A stretch of 37,723 bases of DNA from Acrocarpospora pleiomorpha (lineage in GTDB: Bacteria; Actinomycetota; Actinomycetes; Streptosporangiales; Streptosporangiaceae): positions 243,470-281,192 of the forward strand of contig NZ_BLAF01000009.1 of the NCBI RefSeq assembly GCF_009687885.1, read 5' to 3'. Each line of letters begins with the position of its first letter. Position 1 is the stretch's first letter. A program made the translations under genes and the position numbers. The notes under the pieces were generated by a model. The model searched no databases. It was given only the letters and a program-made list of their open reading frames with translations, and was not told the DNA's origin. Below are positions 15,841 through 24,167 of this stretch, piece by piece.

Positions 15841-16920
15841 CGTGGTGATCGCGTCCAGCACGTGCCCGAGCGGCTCCACCCCGATGCCGGGCCCGGTCGG
15901 CACGTCCAGATGCCCGTCCCGCAGCTCGAACGGCGGCGTGATATCGGTGGCGTAGTACCGCCGCGAGGCCGAGGTGTCCCCCGGCAGCGTGAAGCCGGGC
16001 AGCGCGGCCAGCGCCACGTTGGCCGCCCGGCCGATGCCGGTCTCCAGCATGCCGCCGCACCATACCGCGATCCCGTGGGCCCGGCACAGGTCGTGGATGC
16101 GGCGCGCCTCCAGGTAGCCGCCCACTCGGCCCGGCTTGATGTTCACGATCGAGCACGCGCCCAGCGAGATCGCGGCGGCGGCGTGCGCGGCCGACTCGAT
16201 CGACTCGTCCAGGCAGATCGGCGTCGCCAGCCGTTTGGCCAGCGCGGCGTGCTGCACCAGGTCGTCGTCGGCCAGCGGCTGCTCGATCAGCAGCAGCTCG
16301 AACGGGTCCAGCCGGGCCAGCTGCGGCGCGTCCAGCAGCGAGTAGGCGGCGTTCGCGTCCACCTGCAGCGGGATGTCGCCGAACCGCTCCCGGACCGCGC
16401 GGACCGGCTCCACGTCCCAGCCCGGCTCGATCTTCAGCTTGATCCGCACGTAACCTTCGGCCAGGTAGCCGTCCACCACGCCGAGCAGCTCCGGGATGGA
16501 GTCCATGATCCCGACCGAGACGCCGCACGGCACCCGGACGGCCGACGCGCCCAGGAACGCCGCGAACGACTCCCCGGCCGCGCGCAGCTGCGCGTCCAGC
16601 ACGGCGGTCTCCAGCGCGGCCTTGGCCATCCGGTGGCCCTTGATCGGTTCCAGCACCCGGCCCACCGCGTACGCGTCGACGTGCGGCCGGGCGGTCAGGG
16701 CGGGCACCATGAAACGGCGCATCACGTCGGCCGCTCCGTCCGCGTACTCCGACGAGTAGAGCGGCTCGGCCATCGCCACGCACTCCGCCCAGCCCTCCGC
16801 CTCCGGCGTGACCACCCGCACCAGCAGGACCTCGCGCGCGTGCTCGGTCCCGAACGACGTGCGGAACGGCGCCACCAGCGGCATCGCGATCCGCCGCAGC
16901 TCCACCCCGGTGATCTTCAT
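15817..16920 (-). CDS. enolase-superfamily N-succinylamino acid racemase / o-succinylbenzoate synthase-like enzyme
   Basis: The 367-residue protein matches the muconate-lactonising-enzyme subgroup. General bases are K163 in the KxK motif (RIKLKIEPGWD) and K262 in VNIKPGRVGG. Metal ligands are D188 (QVDANAAY), E213 (LIEQPL) and D238 (CLDES). These positions and the length are nearly those of the Amycolatopsis N-succinylamino acid racemase, which also makes o-succinylbenzoate. As the last of four overlapping genes with an acyltransferase and an M20 hydrolase, racemisation of N-succinyl amino acids is more likely here than menaquinone synthesis, since no men genes are present. ATG 16920 overlaps the stop of the GNAT gene (ATGA). 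A dipeptide epimerase is a less likely alternative. Confidence 0.85.
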   Translation of the reverse strand: MKITGVELRRIAMPLVAPFRTSFGTEHAREVLLVRVVTPEAEGWAECVAMAEPLYSSEYADGAADVMRRFMVPALTARPHVDAYAVGRVLEPIKGHRMAKAALETAVLDAQLRAAGESFAAFLGASAVRVPCGVSVGIMDSIPELLGVVDGYLAEGYVRIKLKIEPGWDVEPVRAVRERFGDIPLQVDANAAYSLLDAPQLARLDPFELLLIEQPLADDDLVQHAALAKRLATPICLDESIESAAHAAAAISLGACSIVNIKPGRVGGYLEARRIHDLCRAHGIAVWCGGMLETGIGRAANVALAALPGFTLPGDTSASRRYYATDITPPFELRDGHLDVPTGPGIGVEPLGHVLDAITTSVEWLPS

Positions 16921-17714
16921 AAACGCTCCACCACGTAGCCCCCGCGCGCGAACCCGGTCACCGTCGCGCCCTCGTCCATCATCCCGCCCAGCACATCCCG
17001 GACGGCCAGCCGCCACGCCTTGGCCGCGCCCGGATCGGCCCGCCGGACCGCCTCGATGTCCTCCGGCAATTCCACCAGCACCACCCGCTCCGCCGCGACC
17101 CGGGCCACCGGTCTCCCCTCCACCGCGATCAGCCCCCGGCACGCGCTCTCCGGCACGTCCGGCTGGTACGGCCGGCCCGACGCCGCCGTCAGCGCCTGCG
17201 GCGAGGTCAGCCGCCACACCGCCAGCACCCGGTCGGACTCGTCCCCGGCGTTCACCTCGTCGGCCATCGGGCCGTAGAACTCGCGCAGGTACTCCTCCGG
17301 CCTGGCCCCGAGCTTGGCCAGGTTGAAGTAGGCGTTGCGCCGGACGAGGGGGTCGAAGGTCCAGGTCACCGTGGTGAGGCCGCGGGCCAGGGCCCAGGCG
17401 CGCTGGTGCAGTTTGAGGGCGTAGCCGGCGCCCTTCTTGACCGCGCCGGTGACGTGCGAGTGCAGGGACTCGCCGATGGGGGTGGACAGGAACGCCACGG
17501 ACGCGCCGACCAGGTCGTCGCCGTCGAACGCGCCGGCGACGTAGTTCCCGGCGTGGGAGAGGGCGCGCATCATCTCCACGCTGACGGGCGCGTTCAGCGG
17601 GTCGGGGTGCCAGATGTCGTCGTACAAGTGAAAAACGCGGTCGAAGTCGGAAATTTCCTGAAGTTCGCGGAGTTCGACGCCCGCCTTCCGGGCCGCCGCG
17701 GCCTCGGGCGTCAT
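16917..17714 (-). CDS. GNAT-family acyltransferase, probable D-amino acid N-succinyltransferase
   Basis: The 265-residue protein belongs to the predicted GNAT group typified by COG3375. The N-terminal part carries the GNAT beta sheet (YVAGAFDGDDLVGASVAFL). The acyl-CoA-loop region is around VKKGAGYALKLHQRAWALARG, followed by the typical VTWTFDPLVRRNAYFNLAKLG, which is highly characteristic of this group. In Geobacillus kaustophilus a GNAT protein next to N-succinylamino acid racemase succinylates D-amino acids from succinyl-CoA. The same neighbour arrangement here supports that role, though the acyl donor is inferred. Both ends use 4-bp ATGA overlaps, with the M20 gene upstream and the racemase gene downstream, so expression is coupled. 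Confidence 0.8.
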   Translation of the reverse strand: MTPEAAAARKAGVELRELQEISDFDRVFHLYDDIWHPDPLNAPVSVEMMRALSHAGNYVAGAFDGDDLVGASVAFLSTPIGESLHSHVTGAVKKGAGYALKLHQRAWALARGLTTVTWTFDPLVRRNAYFNLAKLGARPEEYLREFYGPMADEVNAGDESDRVLAVWRLTSPQALTAASGRPYQPDVPESACRGLIAVEGRPVARVAAERVVLVELPEDIEAVRRADPGAAKAWRLAVRDVLGGMMDEGATVTGFARGGYVVERL

Positions 17715-18832
17715 CGGGCCAGCACCGACTCGGTCAGGGCCGTCAGCAGGCGGGCGCGTTCCGGCAGGCGGTTCACCAGGACGTGCTCGTCGGCCGCGTG
17801 CGCGCCGCCGCCGATCGCGCCGAGCCCGTCCAGGGTCGGGCAGCCGACACCGGCGGTGAAGTTGCCGTCCGAGCCGCCGCCCACCGAGACGCCCGTCAGC
17901 GGCGGCAGGCCGAGCTCGGCCGCGAGGTGGACCGCTCGCGCGAACAGATCCACGGAGGAGGTGGCGTCGAGCGGGGGACGGTTCGGGCCGCCCAGGAGCT
18001 CCAGGCTCGCGCCGGGGGTTCGCGGGGTGAGCGCGCGCATGAGCTCGTCCACCCGGATCTGGGAGGCCAGGTCGGGCACCCGGACGTCCACCGCCACCCG
18101 GGCCAGGGCCGGGATCGTGTTGGTGCTGGTCCCGGCCGAGGCCAGGGTCGGGGTCACCGACAGCAGGCCCGCCTGGGAGGACGACTCGACCGCGCTGGCG
18201 ATCTCGGTGATGGCCAGGATCTGGTGGGCCAGCTCGACCCCGGCGTTGACGCCCTTCTCCGGTTCGAGACCGGCGTGGGCGGCCCGGCCGTGCACGAGCA
18301 GCTCGTACCGCGAAATGCCCTTACGGGCGATCTTGAGGGCGCCGTCCTCGCCGCCCGCCTCGGTCACGAACGTGGCCGCCAGGCCGCGGGCGGTGGCCTC
18401 GATCAGCGGCTGCGAGGTGGGCGAGCCGAGCTCCTCGTCGCCCACGATCAGCACGGCGACCCCCTCCAGGGAGGGCAGGGCGGCCAGCGCGTGGAAGATC
18501 AGCACCAGCCCGGCCTTCATGTCGAACACGCCGGGGCCCCGGGCGACGCCGTCGGTCACGCTCCACGGGATCCGGTGGATCGTGCCCGTCGGCCAGACGG
18601 TGTCGTGGTGGCCGAGCAGCAGGACCTTCGGCTCGCCGAACACCCAGCGCAGGTGCGGCACACCGTCGATCACCAGGGTCTCCGGCGCCACGCCGAGCGA
18701 GCGGCGGCCGACCTCCGCGACCGTCTTGGCGCTGCGGGCCAGCGCCTCGTGATCGCTGGAGAACGACTCGCAGCAGACCAGCTCGGCCAGATCGGCGAGG
18801 ATCGCGGCCAGCTCGGGTGAATCCGTTCTCAC
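17711..18832 (-). CDS. M20-family metallohydrolase, probable N-acyl-L-amino acid (N-succinyl) hydrolase
   Basis: The 373-residue protein retains the full M20 di-zinc site: H75 and D77 in LLLGHHDTVWP, bridging D104 in GPGVFDMKAG, catalytic E133 and metal E134 in VGDEELGS, E158 in VTEAGGE, and the late histidine in GGGAHAADEH. The middle dimerisation domain is present (ISRYELLVHGRAAHAGLEPEKG). The GTG start at 18832 overlaps the M19 stop (GTGA). The same frame runs open to 19780, but that part is antisense-like sequence inside the M19 gene. Members are glutamate carboxypeptidase/ArgE/DapE-like. In this operon, hydrolysis of N-succinyl-L-amino acids to L-amino acid and succinate is the natural role (inference). 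Confidence 0.85.
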   Translation of the reverse strand: MRTDSPELAAILADLAELVCCESFSSDHEALARSAKTVAEVGRRSLGVAPETLVIDGVPHLRWVFGEPKVLLLGHHDTVWPTGTIHRIPWSVTDGVARGPGVFDMKAGLVLIFHALAALPSLEGVAVLIVGDEELGSPTSQPLIEATARGLAATFVTEAGGEDGALKIARKGISRYELLVHGRAAHAGLEPEKGVNAGVELAHQILAITEIASAVESSSQAGLLSVTPTLASAGTSTNTIPALARVAVDVRVPDLASQIRVDELMRALTPRTPGASLELLGGPNRPPLDATSSVDLFARAVHLAAELGLPPLTGVSVGGGSDGNFTAGVGCPTLDGLGAIGGGAHAADEHVLVNRLPERARLLTALTESVLAR

Positions 18833-19866
18833 CGGCCCACCCCGAGTTCGGCCAGGAAGAGGCGGTGCAGGTTGCCACCGACGATCTTGCGGATCTCCTC
18901 CTCGGCGAAGCCGTGCTTGGCCAGCGCCTCGGTCACCAGGGGCAGGCCGCGCGGGCCGTCCAGGTCGGGGATGCACGCGTCCACGTCCAGGCCGCTGAAG
19001 CCGGCGGTTTCGCAGCAGGGCGGGGTGAGGTCGGAGAGGACCTCGCGGATGAAGTCGGGGCCCAGGCCGACGTGGTCGATGCCGGCGATGGACACGACAT
19101 GCTCGATGTGGTCCACCAGGTGGTCGATGGTGACGGTTCTGGCCTCCGCCGCCAGGAAGGCCGCCAGGAAGTTGACGCAGACGACACCCCCGGTCGCGGC
19201 GATGCCGCGCAGCTGGTCGTCGGTGAGGTTGCGGTGGTGGTCGCGCAGGGCGCGGGCGGAGGAGTGGGTGGCCAGCACGGGCCGGGCGGCCAGTTCGAGC
19301 ACGTGCCCGACGCCCGCGGCGCCGAGGTGGGAGACGTCGAAGAGGATCCCGAGCCGCTCCATGGCCTTGAGGGTTTCGACGCCGTGGCTGGTCAGGCGGG
19401 ATCCGGTGGCGTCCTGGCCGCTGCCGTCGGCGAGGGGAGTACGGTTCCAGTGGGCGATCGAGGCGACCCGGACGCCCAGCCGGTGCAGCGTCGGGACCAG
19501 TTCCACGCTGGCGTCCAGGCCCGGCATGCTCTCCATGGCCAGAACCAGGGCGATCCGGCCGTCGGCCAGGGCCTGGTCGATCTGGGGGCCGTCGACGCAG
19601 AGCCGTACCGCGTCGGGGTTGCCCTCGGCGAGGGTGTGCGCGCATTCGATCATGCGCAGGGTCTGCCGGAGCGCGCCCTCCGGGCGATACTGCTCGTCGA
19701 TGAACACCGGCAGGACCTGCAGGTTCACGCCGCCCTCGGTCAGCTGGGGGAGCCAGCGTTCGCGGAAGAACGAGGCCCACAGCTCCGGCGGCCGGGCCGA
19801 CACGGCCATCAGCAGGTCGTTGTGCGCGTCCGCGACGACGGCGTCGCGATGCAGGTCAGCAGGCAC
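18829..19866 (-). CDS. M19 membrane-dipeptidase-family (renal dipeptidase-like) hydrolase
   Basis: The 345-residue zinc dipeptidase fold has H15 and D17 (DAHNDLL), bridging E112 (LAMESM), H180 (FDVSHLG), H201 (ATHSSAR) and D271 (GLGPDF), so the binuclear site is complete. There is no signal peptide or TM segment, unlike the mammalian enzyme, so it is probably cytosolic. Enzymes of this family accept dipeptides with a D-residue at the C-terminal side. That fits as a feeder of free D-amino acids to the downstream GNAT, racemase and M20 genes. GTG 19866 has AGGAG 5 bases upstream. It is the first gene of the operon, divergent from the Nif3 gene across 107 bp. Confidence 0.88.
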   Translation of the reverse strand: MPADLHRDAVVADAHNDLLMAVSARPPELWASFFRERWLPQLTEGGVNLQVLPVFIDEQYRPEGALRQTLRMIECAHTLAEGNPDAVRLCVDGPQIDQALADGRIALVLAMESMPGLDASVELVPTLHRLGVRVASIAHWNRTPLADGSGQDATGSRLTSHGVETLKAMERLGILFDVSHLGAAGVGHVLELAARPVLATHSSARALRDHHRNLTDDQLRGIAATGGVVCVNFLAAFLAAEARTVTIDHLVDHIEHVVSIAGIDHVGLGPDFIREVLSDLTPPCCETAGFSGLDVDACIPDLDGPRGLPLVTEALAKHGFAEEEIRKIVGGNLHRLFLAELGVGR

Positions 19867-19973
19867 CTGAACTCCTCACGGGATCGTGTAACCGGACGTT
19901 ACCCCGCCGGGAGCGATCGGGCGAAGGCGTCCGCCGGACGTCGCGCGTCCGCATTCCCGGTACCCTCCCATCC

Positions 19974-20801
19974 GTGACGGAGACCACACTCGCGACGGTG
20001 ATCGAGACACTGGAGCACGCCTACGACCCGGCCCACGCCGAGCCCTGGGACGCGGTAGGGCTGGTCTGCGGGGATCCCGGCCAGGCCGTGCGCAGGATCG
20101 TGTTCGCGGTGGACCCGGTGGCGGCCGTCGTCGACGAGGCCCTGGAGTGGAACGCCGACCTCATTGTCACCCACCACCCGCTCTACCTGAGGGGCACCAC
20201 CTCGGTCGCGGCCGACACCGCCAAAGGCCGCCTCATCCACCGCCTGATCAAGAACGACTGCGCCCTCTACACCGCCCACACCAACGCCGACGTGGCCGAC
20301 CCCGGCGTCTCCGACGCCCTCGCCCGCGCCGTGGGCCTCTACCCGCCGTACCGGCCGCTCAGCCCGATCGCCGTCCCCGGCCTGGGCCTCGGCCGCGTCG
20401 GCGTCCTGCCCGTCTCCATGACCCTGGCCAAGTTCGCCGCCCTCGCCGCCCAGGGCCTGCCCCGCACCGCCGGCGGTTTGCGCGTCGCCGGCGACCTGGA
20501 CCGCCTGGTGAAGGTCGTCGCCGTCAGCGGCGGCTCCGGCGACTCCCTGCTCGGTACGGCTCGCGCCGCCGGCGTCGACGTCTTCCTCACCGCCGACCTC
20601 CGGCACCATCCGGCCAGCGAGTACGTGGAGTCCGGCGGCCCCGCCCTCATCGACGCCGCGCACTGGGCCACCGAGTGGCCCTGGCTGGCCGAAGCGGCTG
20701 AGCGGCTGACGTCCGCCCTGGCGGCGAAGGGTATTAGTGTTGAGGCGCGCGTCTCCGACACGGTCACGGACGCCTGGACTACAACAGCACAGCGAGGATA
20801 G
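19974..20801 (+). CDS. Nif3-like dinuclear metal center protein
   Basis: The 275-residue protein has the Nif3/YbgI signatures: EPWDAVGLVCGDP near the start, LIVTHHPLYLRGT (metal histidines), YTAHTNADVADPGVSDALA, and near the end FLTADLRHHPASEY and IDAAHWATEW with further metal ligands. The family forms hexameric toroids with two metals per subunit. Its role is unsettled, with a GTP cyclohydrolase type I-like activity reported for some members. It is the first gene of a conserved actinobacterial block with the zinc-ribbon and RNase HI/phosphatase genes (Rv2230c, Rv2229c and Rv2228c in M. tuberculosis). The start is GTG 19974 and the following gene begins 2 bp after the stop. Confidence 0.9.
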   Translation: MTETTLATVIETLEHAYDPAHAEPWDAVGLVCGDPGQAVRRIVFAVDPVAAVVDEALEWNADLIVTHHPLYLRGTTSVAADTAKGRLIHRLIKNDCALYTAHTNADVADPGVSDALARAVGLYPPYRPLSPIAVPGLGLGRVGVLPVSMTLAKFAALAAQGLPRTAGGLRVAGDLDRLVKVVAVSGGSGDSLLGTARAAGVDVFLTADLRHHPASEYVESGGPALIDAAHWATEWPWLAEAAERLTSALAAKGISVEARVSDTVTDAWTTTAQRG

Positions 20802-20803
20802 GG

Positions 20804-21544
20804 ATGAAGGCTGCACCGGAAGCACAGAAGCGTCTCCTCGACCTGGCTGAGCGCGATGCGGCTCTCGACCGGCTCCGGCATCGCCGCCGCACGCTCCCTG
20901 AGCTGGCCGGGATCGAGGAGCAGTCCAAGAAGCTCGCCCAGGTCTCCACTCAGATCATCGCCGCCGAGACCGAGGCGGCCGACCTCGGCAGGGATCAGAG
21001 CAAGGCCGAATCCGACGTGGACGCGGTCCGGCTGCGCGCCGAACGCGACCGCAAGCGCCTGGACTCCGGGCAGGTCTCCTCGCCCAAGGACCTGGCCAGC
21101 CTGCAGTCCGAGATCACCTCGCTGCACCGCCGCCAAGGCGACCTGGAGGAGGTCGTGCTGGAGATCATGGAACGCCGCGAGGCCGCCGACACCAAGGTCG
21201 CCGACCTGCGCGCCGAACGCGACGAGCTCACCGCCACCCTCTCGGTCGCCGAGTCCCGCCGCGACGAGGCCTTCGCCGAGATCGACAAGGAGGCCGGCGA
21301 GGTCCGCGACCGCCGCGCCGTCCTGTCCGCCGAGATCCCCGCCGACCTGCTCAAGCTGTACGAGAAGCTGCGCGAATCCTCCGGCGTCGGGGCCGCCATG
21401 CTCCAGGGCGGGCGCTGCCAGGGCTGCCGGACCACGCTCTCCATCGCCGACCTCAACCAGATCAGGGCCGCCGCGCCTGACGAGGTCGTCCGCTGCGAGG
21501 AATGCCGCCGCATCCTCGTCCGCACACCCGAGTCTGGACTGTGA
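20804..21544 (+). CDS. coiled-coil protein with C-terminal C4 zinc ribbon (COG1579 type)
   Basis: The 246-residue protein has two parts. Residues 1 to about 190 form a long antiparallel coiled coil rich in Glu/Arg/Leu (LAQVSTQIIAAETEAADLGR and similar). The C-terminus holds a zinc ribbon with two CxxC knuckles (RCQGCRTTL and RCEECRRIL). Family members, including Helicobacter HP0958 and mycobacterial Rv2229c, are small nucleic-acid-binding or chaperone-like proteins, but the actinobacterial role is not established. ATG 20804 follows GAGGATAGGG. Its TGA overlaps the GTG start of the RNase HI gene, so the two are coupled. The conserved pairing suggests a link to RNA or RNA/DNA-hybrid metabolism (inference). 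Confidence 0.9.
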   Translation: MKAAPEAQKRLLDLAERDAALDRLRHRRRTLPELAGIEEQSKKLAQVSTQIIAAETEAADLGRDQSKAESDVDAVRLRAERDRKRLDSGQVSSPKDLASLQSEITSLHRRQGDLEEVVLEIMERREAADTKVADLRAERDELTATLSVAESRRDEAFAEIDKEAGEVRDRRAVLSAEIPADLLKLYEKLRESSGVGAAMLQGGRCQGCRTTLSIADLNQIRAAAPDEVVRCEECRRILVRTPESGL

Positions 21545-22941
21545 GCACCGACTACGTCTGCGAGGCCGACGGGGGTTCCCGGGGGAACCCCGGGCCCGCC
21601 GGGTATGGCGCGGTCGTGCGCGACCCGTCGGGTGACGTGCTGGCCGAGGCCGCCGCGTCGATCGGCGTCGCGACCAACAATGTCGCGGAGTATCGAGGGC
21701 TGATCGCCGCTCTGCAGGCTGTTCTGGATCTTGGTGGCGAGGGGCGTACGGTCGAGGCGCGGATGGACTCCAAGCTCGTCATCGAGCAGATGGCGGGCCG
21801 CTGGAAGATCAAGAACGAGGGTCTGCGTCCGCTCGCTGTCGAAGCGCAGGCCCTGGCCCGCCGCCTCCGGGTCACGTGGAAGTGGATCCCGCGCGAGCGC
21901 AACAGCCACGCCGACCGCCTCGCCAATGAGGCCATGGACGCGGCCGCCCGCGGCGAAACCTGGCAATCCACCACGCTTTCCTCCGGTGGGAGTACGAGCG
22001 TGTCGCACGCCACGACAGTCCGCTCGGAAGGGCCGAACAACTCAGGCCGATCGACTTCGACTTCGACTTCGACCTCGGCTTCGGTTTCGGGGGAACCCGG
22101 CAGCCGTTCCGGTGGTCACTCGGAGTGGGGGAACGGCGGCCGGGCGCAATCTGCGGGTCGTGTGGATGAGCGGGAACGCGACGATCACCGTCTCGATCGG
22201 CCCGAGCATGGGCGGCACGAATCCCGCGTCGGCGGTTCGGCTGAGGCCGCGTCCGGTGACGGGTGGGTCGGAGACGCCAGCCGACCCGCCGGGCGGAGCG
22301 GTCTGGGCTGGGGACGGGCCTCGCGCGTGGCGACGTCGTTGTTGTTGCTGCGGCATGGGCAGACGCCGTTGTCGATCGAGAAGCGGTTCTCCGGGACCGG
22401 TGATCCTTCGCTCACGCCTGCCGGGATGGCGCAGGCGGAGGCGGTGGCGGTGCGGCTGGCGCGCGAGCCGTACCGGATCGAGGCGATCATGAGTTCGCCG
22501 CTGACCCGCGCACGGCAGACCGCCGAAGCGGTCGGAGCCCGGATCGGACTCCCCGTGCGCGTGGACGAAGGCCTCAGGGAGGCCGATTTCGGCGCCTGGG
22601 AAGGGCACACGTTCGCCGAGATCCAGGAACGGTGGCCACACGAACTAGCCGCCTGGCTCGCCGACCCGGCCGTCGCCCCACCCGGCGGCGAAAGCTTCAC
22701 CGAAGCGGGACGCCGGGTAGAACGCGCCCGCGACCGCATCCTCACCGACCACCAGGGCAAGACCGTCCTGATGGTGTCCCACGTGACCCCGATCAAACTA
22801 CTCGTCCGCTTCGCACTGGACGCCCCACCCGAAGCCCTCTACCGCATGCACCTCGACCTGGCCTGCCTGTCGATCATCGACTACTACGCCGACGGCCCAG
22901 CCGTCCTACGCACCTTCAACGACACCACCCACCTGAGCTAA
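21541..22941 (+). CDS. bifunctional RNase HI / histidine phosphatase (CobC-like) protein
   Basis: The 466-residue fusion has an N-terminal RNase HI domain with the DEDD catalytic set D10 (EADGGSRGNPG), E50 (NNVAEYRG), D76 (RMDSKLV) and D125 (SHADRLAN). A C-terminal histidine phosphatase domain begins near residue 264 (SLLLLRHGQTPLS) with the second histidine in LMVSHVTPIK. Homologues are M. tuberculosis Rv2228c and S. coelicolor SCO2299. RNase HI cuts the RNA strand of RNA/DNA hybrids, and the phosphatase domain resembles alpha-ribazole phosphatase. The linker (about residues 141-262) is long and low-complexity, including a Ser-Thr run encoded by a hexamer repeat at 22051-22086. The start is GTG 21541 in a GTGA overlap. 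Confidence 0.92.
   Translation: MSTDYVCEADGGSRGNPGPAGYGAVVRDPSGDVLAEAAASIGVATNNVAEYRGLIAALQAVLDLGGEGRTVEARMDSKLVIEQMAGRWKIKNEGLRPLAVEAQALARRLRVTWKWIPRERNSHADRLANEAMDAAARGETWQSTTLSSGGSTSVSHATTVRSEGPNNSGRSTSTSTSTSASVSGEPGSRSGGHSEWGNGGRAQSAGRVDERERDDHRLDRPEHGRHESRVGGSAEAASGDGWVGDASRPAGRSGLGWGRASRVATSLLLLRHGQTPLSIEKRFSGTGDPSLTPAGMAQAEAVAVRLAREPYRIEAIMSSPLTRARQTAEAVGARIGLPVRVDEGLREADFGAWEGHTFAEIQERWPHELAAWLADPAVAPPGGESFTEAGRRVERARDRILTDHQGKTVLMVSHVTPIKLLVRFALDAPPEALYRMHLDLACLSIIDYYADGPAVLRTFNDTTHLS
22051..22086 (+). repeat. TCGACT hexamer repeat in the RNase HI/phosphatase linker
   Basis: Six head-to-tail six-base units, three exact TCGACT and three that decay (TCGACC, TCGGCT, TCGGTT), encode an alternating Ser-Thr then Ser-Ala/Ser-Val run in frame. 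This lies in the flexible linker between the two enzyme domains. Confidence 0.85.
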
Positions 22942-23549
22942 CGACACGGCTCGTACGCGTCGAGCGGGTCCCCATCGAGAGGTACGCGTAGATCGAGGAC
23001 CGCCCCCGCCGCCCTCGGCACCACGGCGCCCGCCGCCTTGAACAGGGCGAGCATGCGGTGGTTCCCCGCGTACACGGTGGCGGTCAGTTCGTGAATCCGG
23101 CGGCTGGGCGCGACGCTTAGGAGATGCTGTAACAGCATCCGGCCAAGCCCTCGCCCCTGCCATTCGTCCTCCACCAGAAAGGCCAGCTCGGCCTCCCCGG
23201 CGGCGAGATCCATCAGATTGCTCATCGCCACAACCCGCTCACCCCCGGCGATATAGGTCACAAACGTCGCCCCTTTCGCCGGATTCGTGAACAGCGCGAT
23301 CACCCGATCGCTCAACCGCGGCACCGGCCCGAAATACCGGAACCGCAGGCTCTCCGGCGAGCACCGCTCGTGCATCTCCCGGACCGCCTCCGCGTCACCC
23401 ACCGTCATCGGCCGCGTGATCAGCTCAACCCCACCGACCTCAGTCCGCAGAACCCGAGGTGACGGCTGCGTCCCCCGTACCGTCTGAGACCCTCGTACCG
23501 ACCGCGGCCCCCGCGGCGGACGCCCGTCCCCCGGATGCTTGTTCATCAT
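22938..23549 (-). CDS. GNAT-family N-acetyltransferase
   Basis: The 203-residue protein has a GNAT domain from about residue 45 to the end. The motif A region is AELAFLVEDEWQGRGLGRMLL with the Q/RxxGxG/A acetyl-CoA loop, and motif B is LTATVYAGNHRMLALFKAAG. The start of the domain, RCSPESLRFRYFGP, is typical of acetyltransferases related to the C-terminal domain of Pat-type protein lysine acetyltransferases. The N-terminal 45 residues are basic and Pro/Arg-rich with no recognisable fold. The frame is open to 24038, but that would run antisense through rnpB; ATG 23549 has GGGGGA immediately upstream. The gene converges on the RNase HI/phosphatase gene with a 4-bp overlap. The substrate is unknown. 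Confidence 0.8.
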   Translation of the reverse strand: MMNKHPGDGRPPRGPRSVRGSQTVRGTQPSPRVLRTEVGGVELITRPMTVGDAEAVREMHERCSPESLRFRYFGPVPRLSDRVIALFTNPAKGATFVTYIAGGERVVAMSNLMDLAAGEAELAFLVEDEWQGRGLGRMLLQHLLSVAPSRRIHELTATVYAGNHRMLALFKAAGAVVPRAAGAVLDLRVPLDGDPLDAYEPCR

Positions 23550-23643
23550 CTTTCCCCCAGTACCCCTCGATGTGCCCGTCGTTTGTAGCGCCCGCACAGG
23601 CCGCCCGTCTGTGACATTCGACCCCGACCAACTTGCTGGATGG

Positions 23644-23672
23644 TTGGTGCTCACTTGAGACGCCACTAGGCT
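23644..23672 (+). promoter_or_regulatory. candidate sigma-70-type promoter of rnpB
   Basis: TTGGTG (23644-23649) and TAGGCT (23667-23672) are separated by 17 bases, and the mature RNA end predicted from the P1 helix lies 8 bases after the -10. Spacing and position fit a housekeeping actinobacterial promoter; the match is by eye. Confidence 0.5.
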
Positions 23673-23680
23673 GGTCGTAC

Positions 23681-24074
23681 GGCGGACGAGCCGGCCGGAC
23701 GGCCGCGTCGAGGTCTTCGCACCTCGCCGAGGAAGGTCCGGGCTCCACAGGGCAGGGTGGTCGGTAACACCGACCCGGGGCGACCCGCGGGACAGTGCCA
23801 CAGAAAACAAACCGCCCCTCACTTGAGGGGTAAGGGTGAAACGGTGGTGTAAGAGACCACCAGCGCCCACGGCGACGTGGGCGGCTAGGTAAACCCCACC
23901 CGGAGCAAGGTCAAGAAGGAATGCCCACGGGCATTCCGCGCGCGACACTCGAGGGCTGCCCGCCCAACGCCGCGCGGGTAGACCGCTTGAGACCACGAGC
24001 AATCGTGGCCCTAGATGGATGGCCGTCAGGTTACCCAACCTACAAAACCCGGCCTATAGGCCGACTCGTCCGCC
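23681..24074 (+). ncRNA. rnpB: RNase P RNA, bacterial class A
   Basis: This is the catalytic RNA of RNase P, which removes the 5' leader of tRNA precursors. Conserved elements appear in the correct order: GAGGAAGGTCCGGGCTCCAC (P4 5' strand region), ACAGAAAACAAACCGCC, GGTAAGGGTGAAACGGTGG, GTAAGAGACCACCAGC, AGGTAAACCCCACCCGGAGC, TAGATGGATGGCCGTC and the 3' ACAAAACCCGGCCTATAGGC. The ends are set by the P1 pairing of GGCGGACGAG (23681-23690) with CTCGTCCGCC (24065-24074). The sequence is close to Streptomyces rnpB. The approximately 394-nt length is typical. Any protein reading frames through this stretch are spurious. Confidence 0.96.
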
Positions 24075-24078
24075 CTTA

Positions 24079-24096
24079 GCGCCTTCTATTAGGCGC
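24079..24096 (+). terminator. hairpin just after rnpB
   Basis: GCGCCT (24079-24084) pairs perfectly with AGGCGC (24091-24096) around a 6-base TCTATT loop, 4 bases past the predicted rnpB end. There is no T-run after it, as is common in actinomycetes. It may be the terminator or an end-protecting stem. Confidence 0.45.
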
Positions 24097-24167
24097 AATG
24101 CCTGCTCAGCGATATTCAGTTCCGCTGGCGGGGTTGATCAATTAGGTATCTCGGGTTTCGGTCATAG

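Noticed and set aside
18833..19780. Upstream extension of the M20 frame to 689 residues
   Set aside because: It overlaps the M19 gene in another frame with low-complexity Arg/Pro sequence; the GTGA overlap gives a natural start at 18832.
23550..24038. Extension of the GNAT gene to 366 residues
   Set aside because: It would run antisense through most of rnpB; ATG 23549 has GGGGGA directly upstream.
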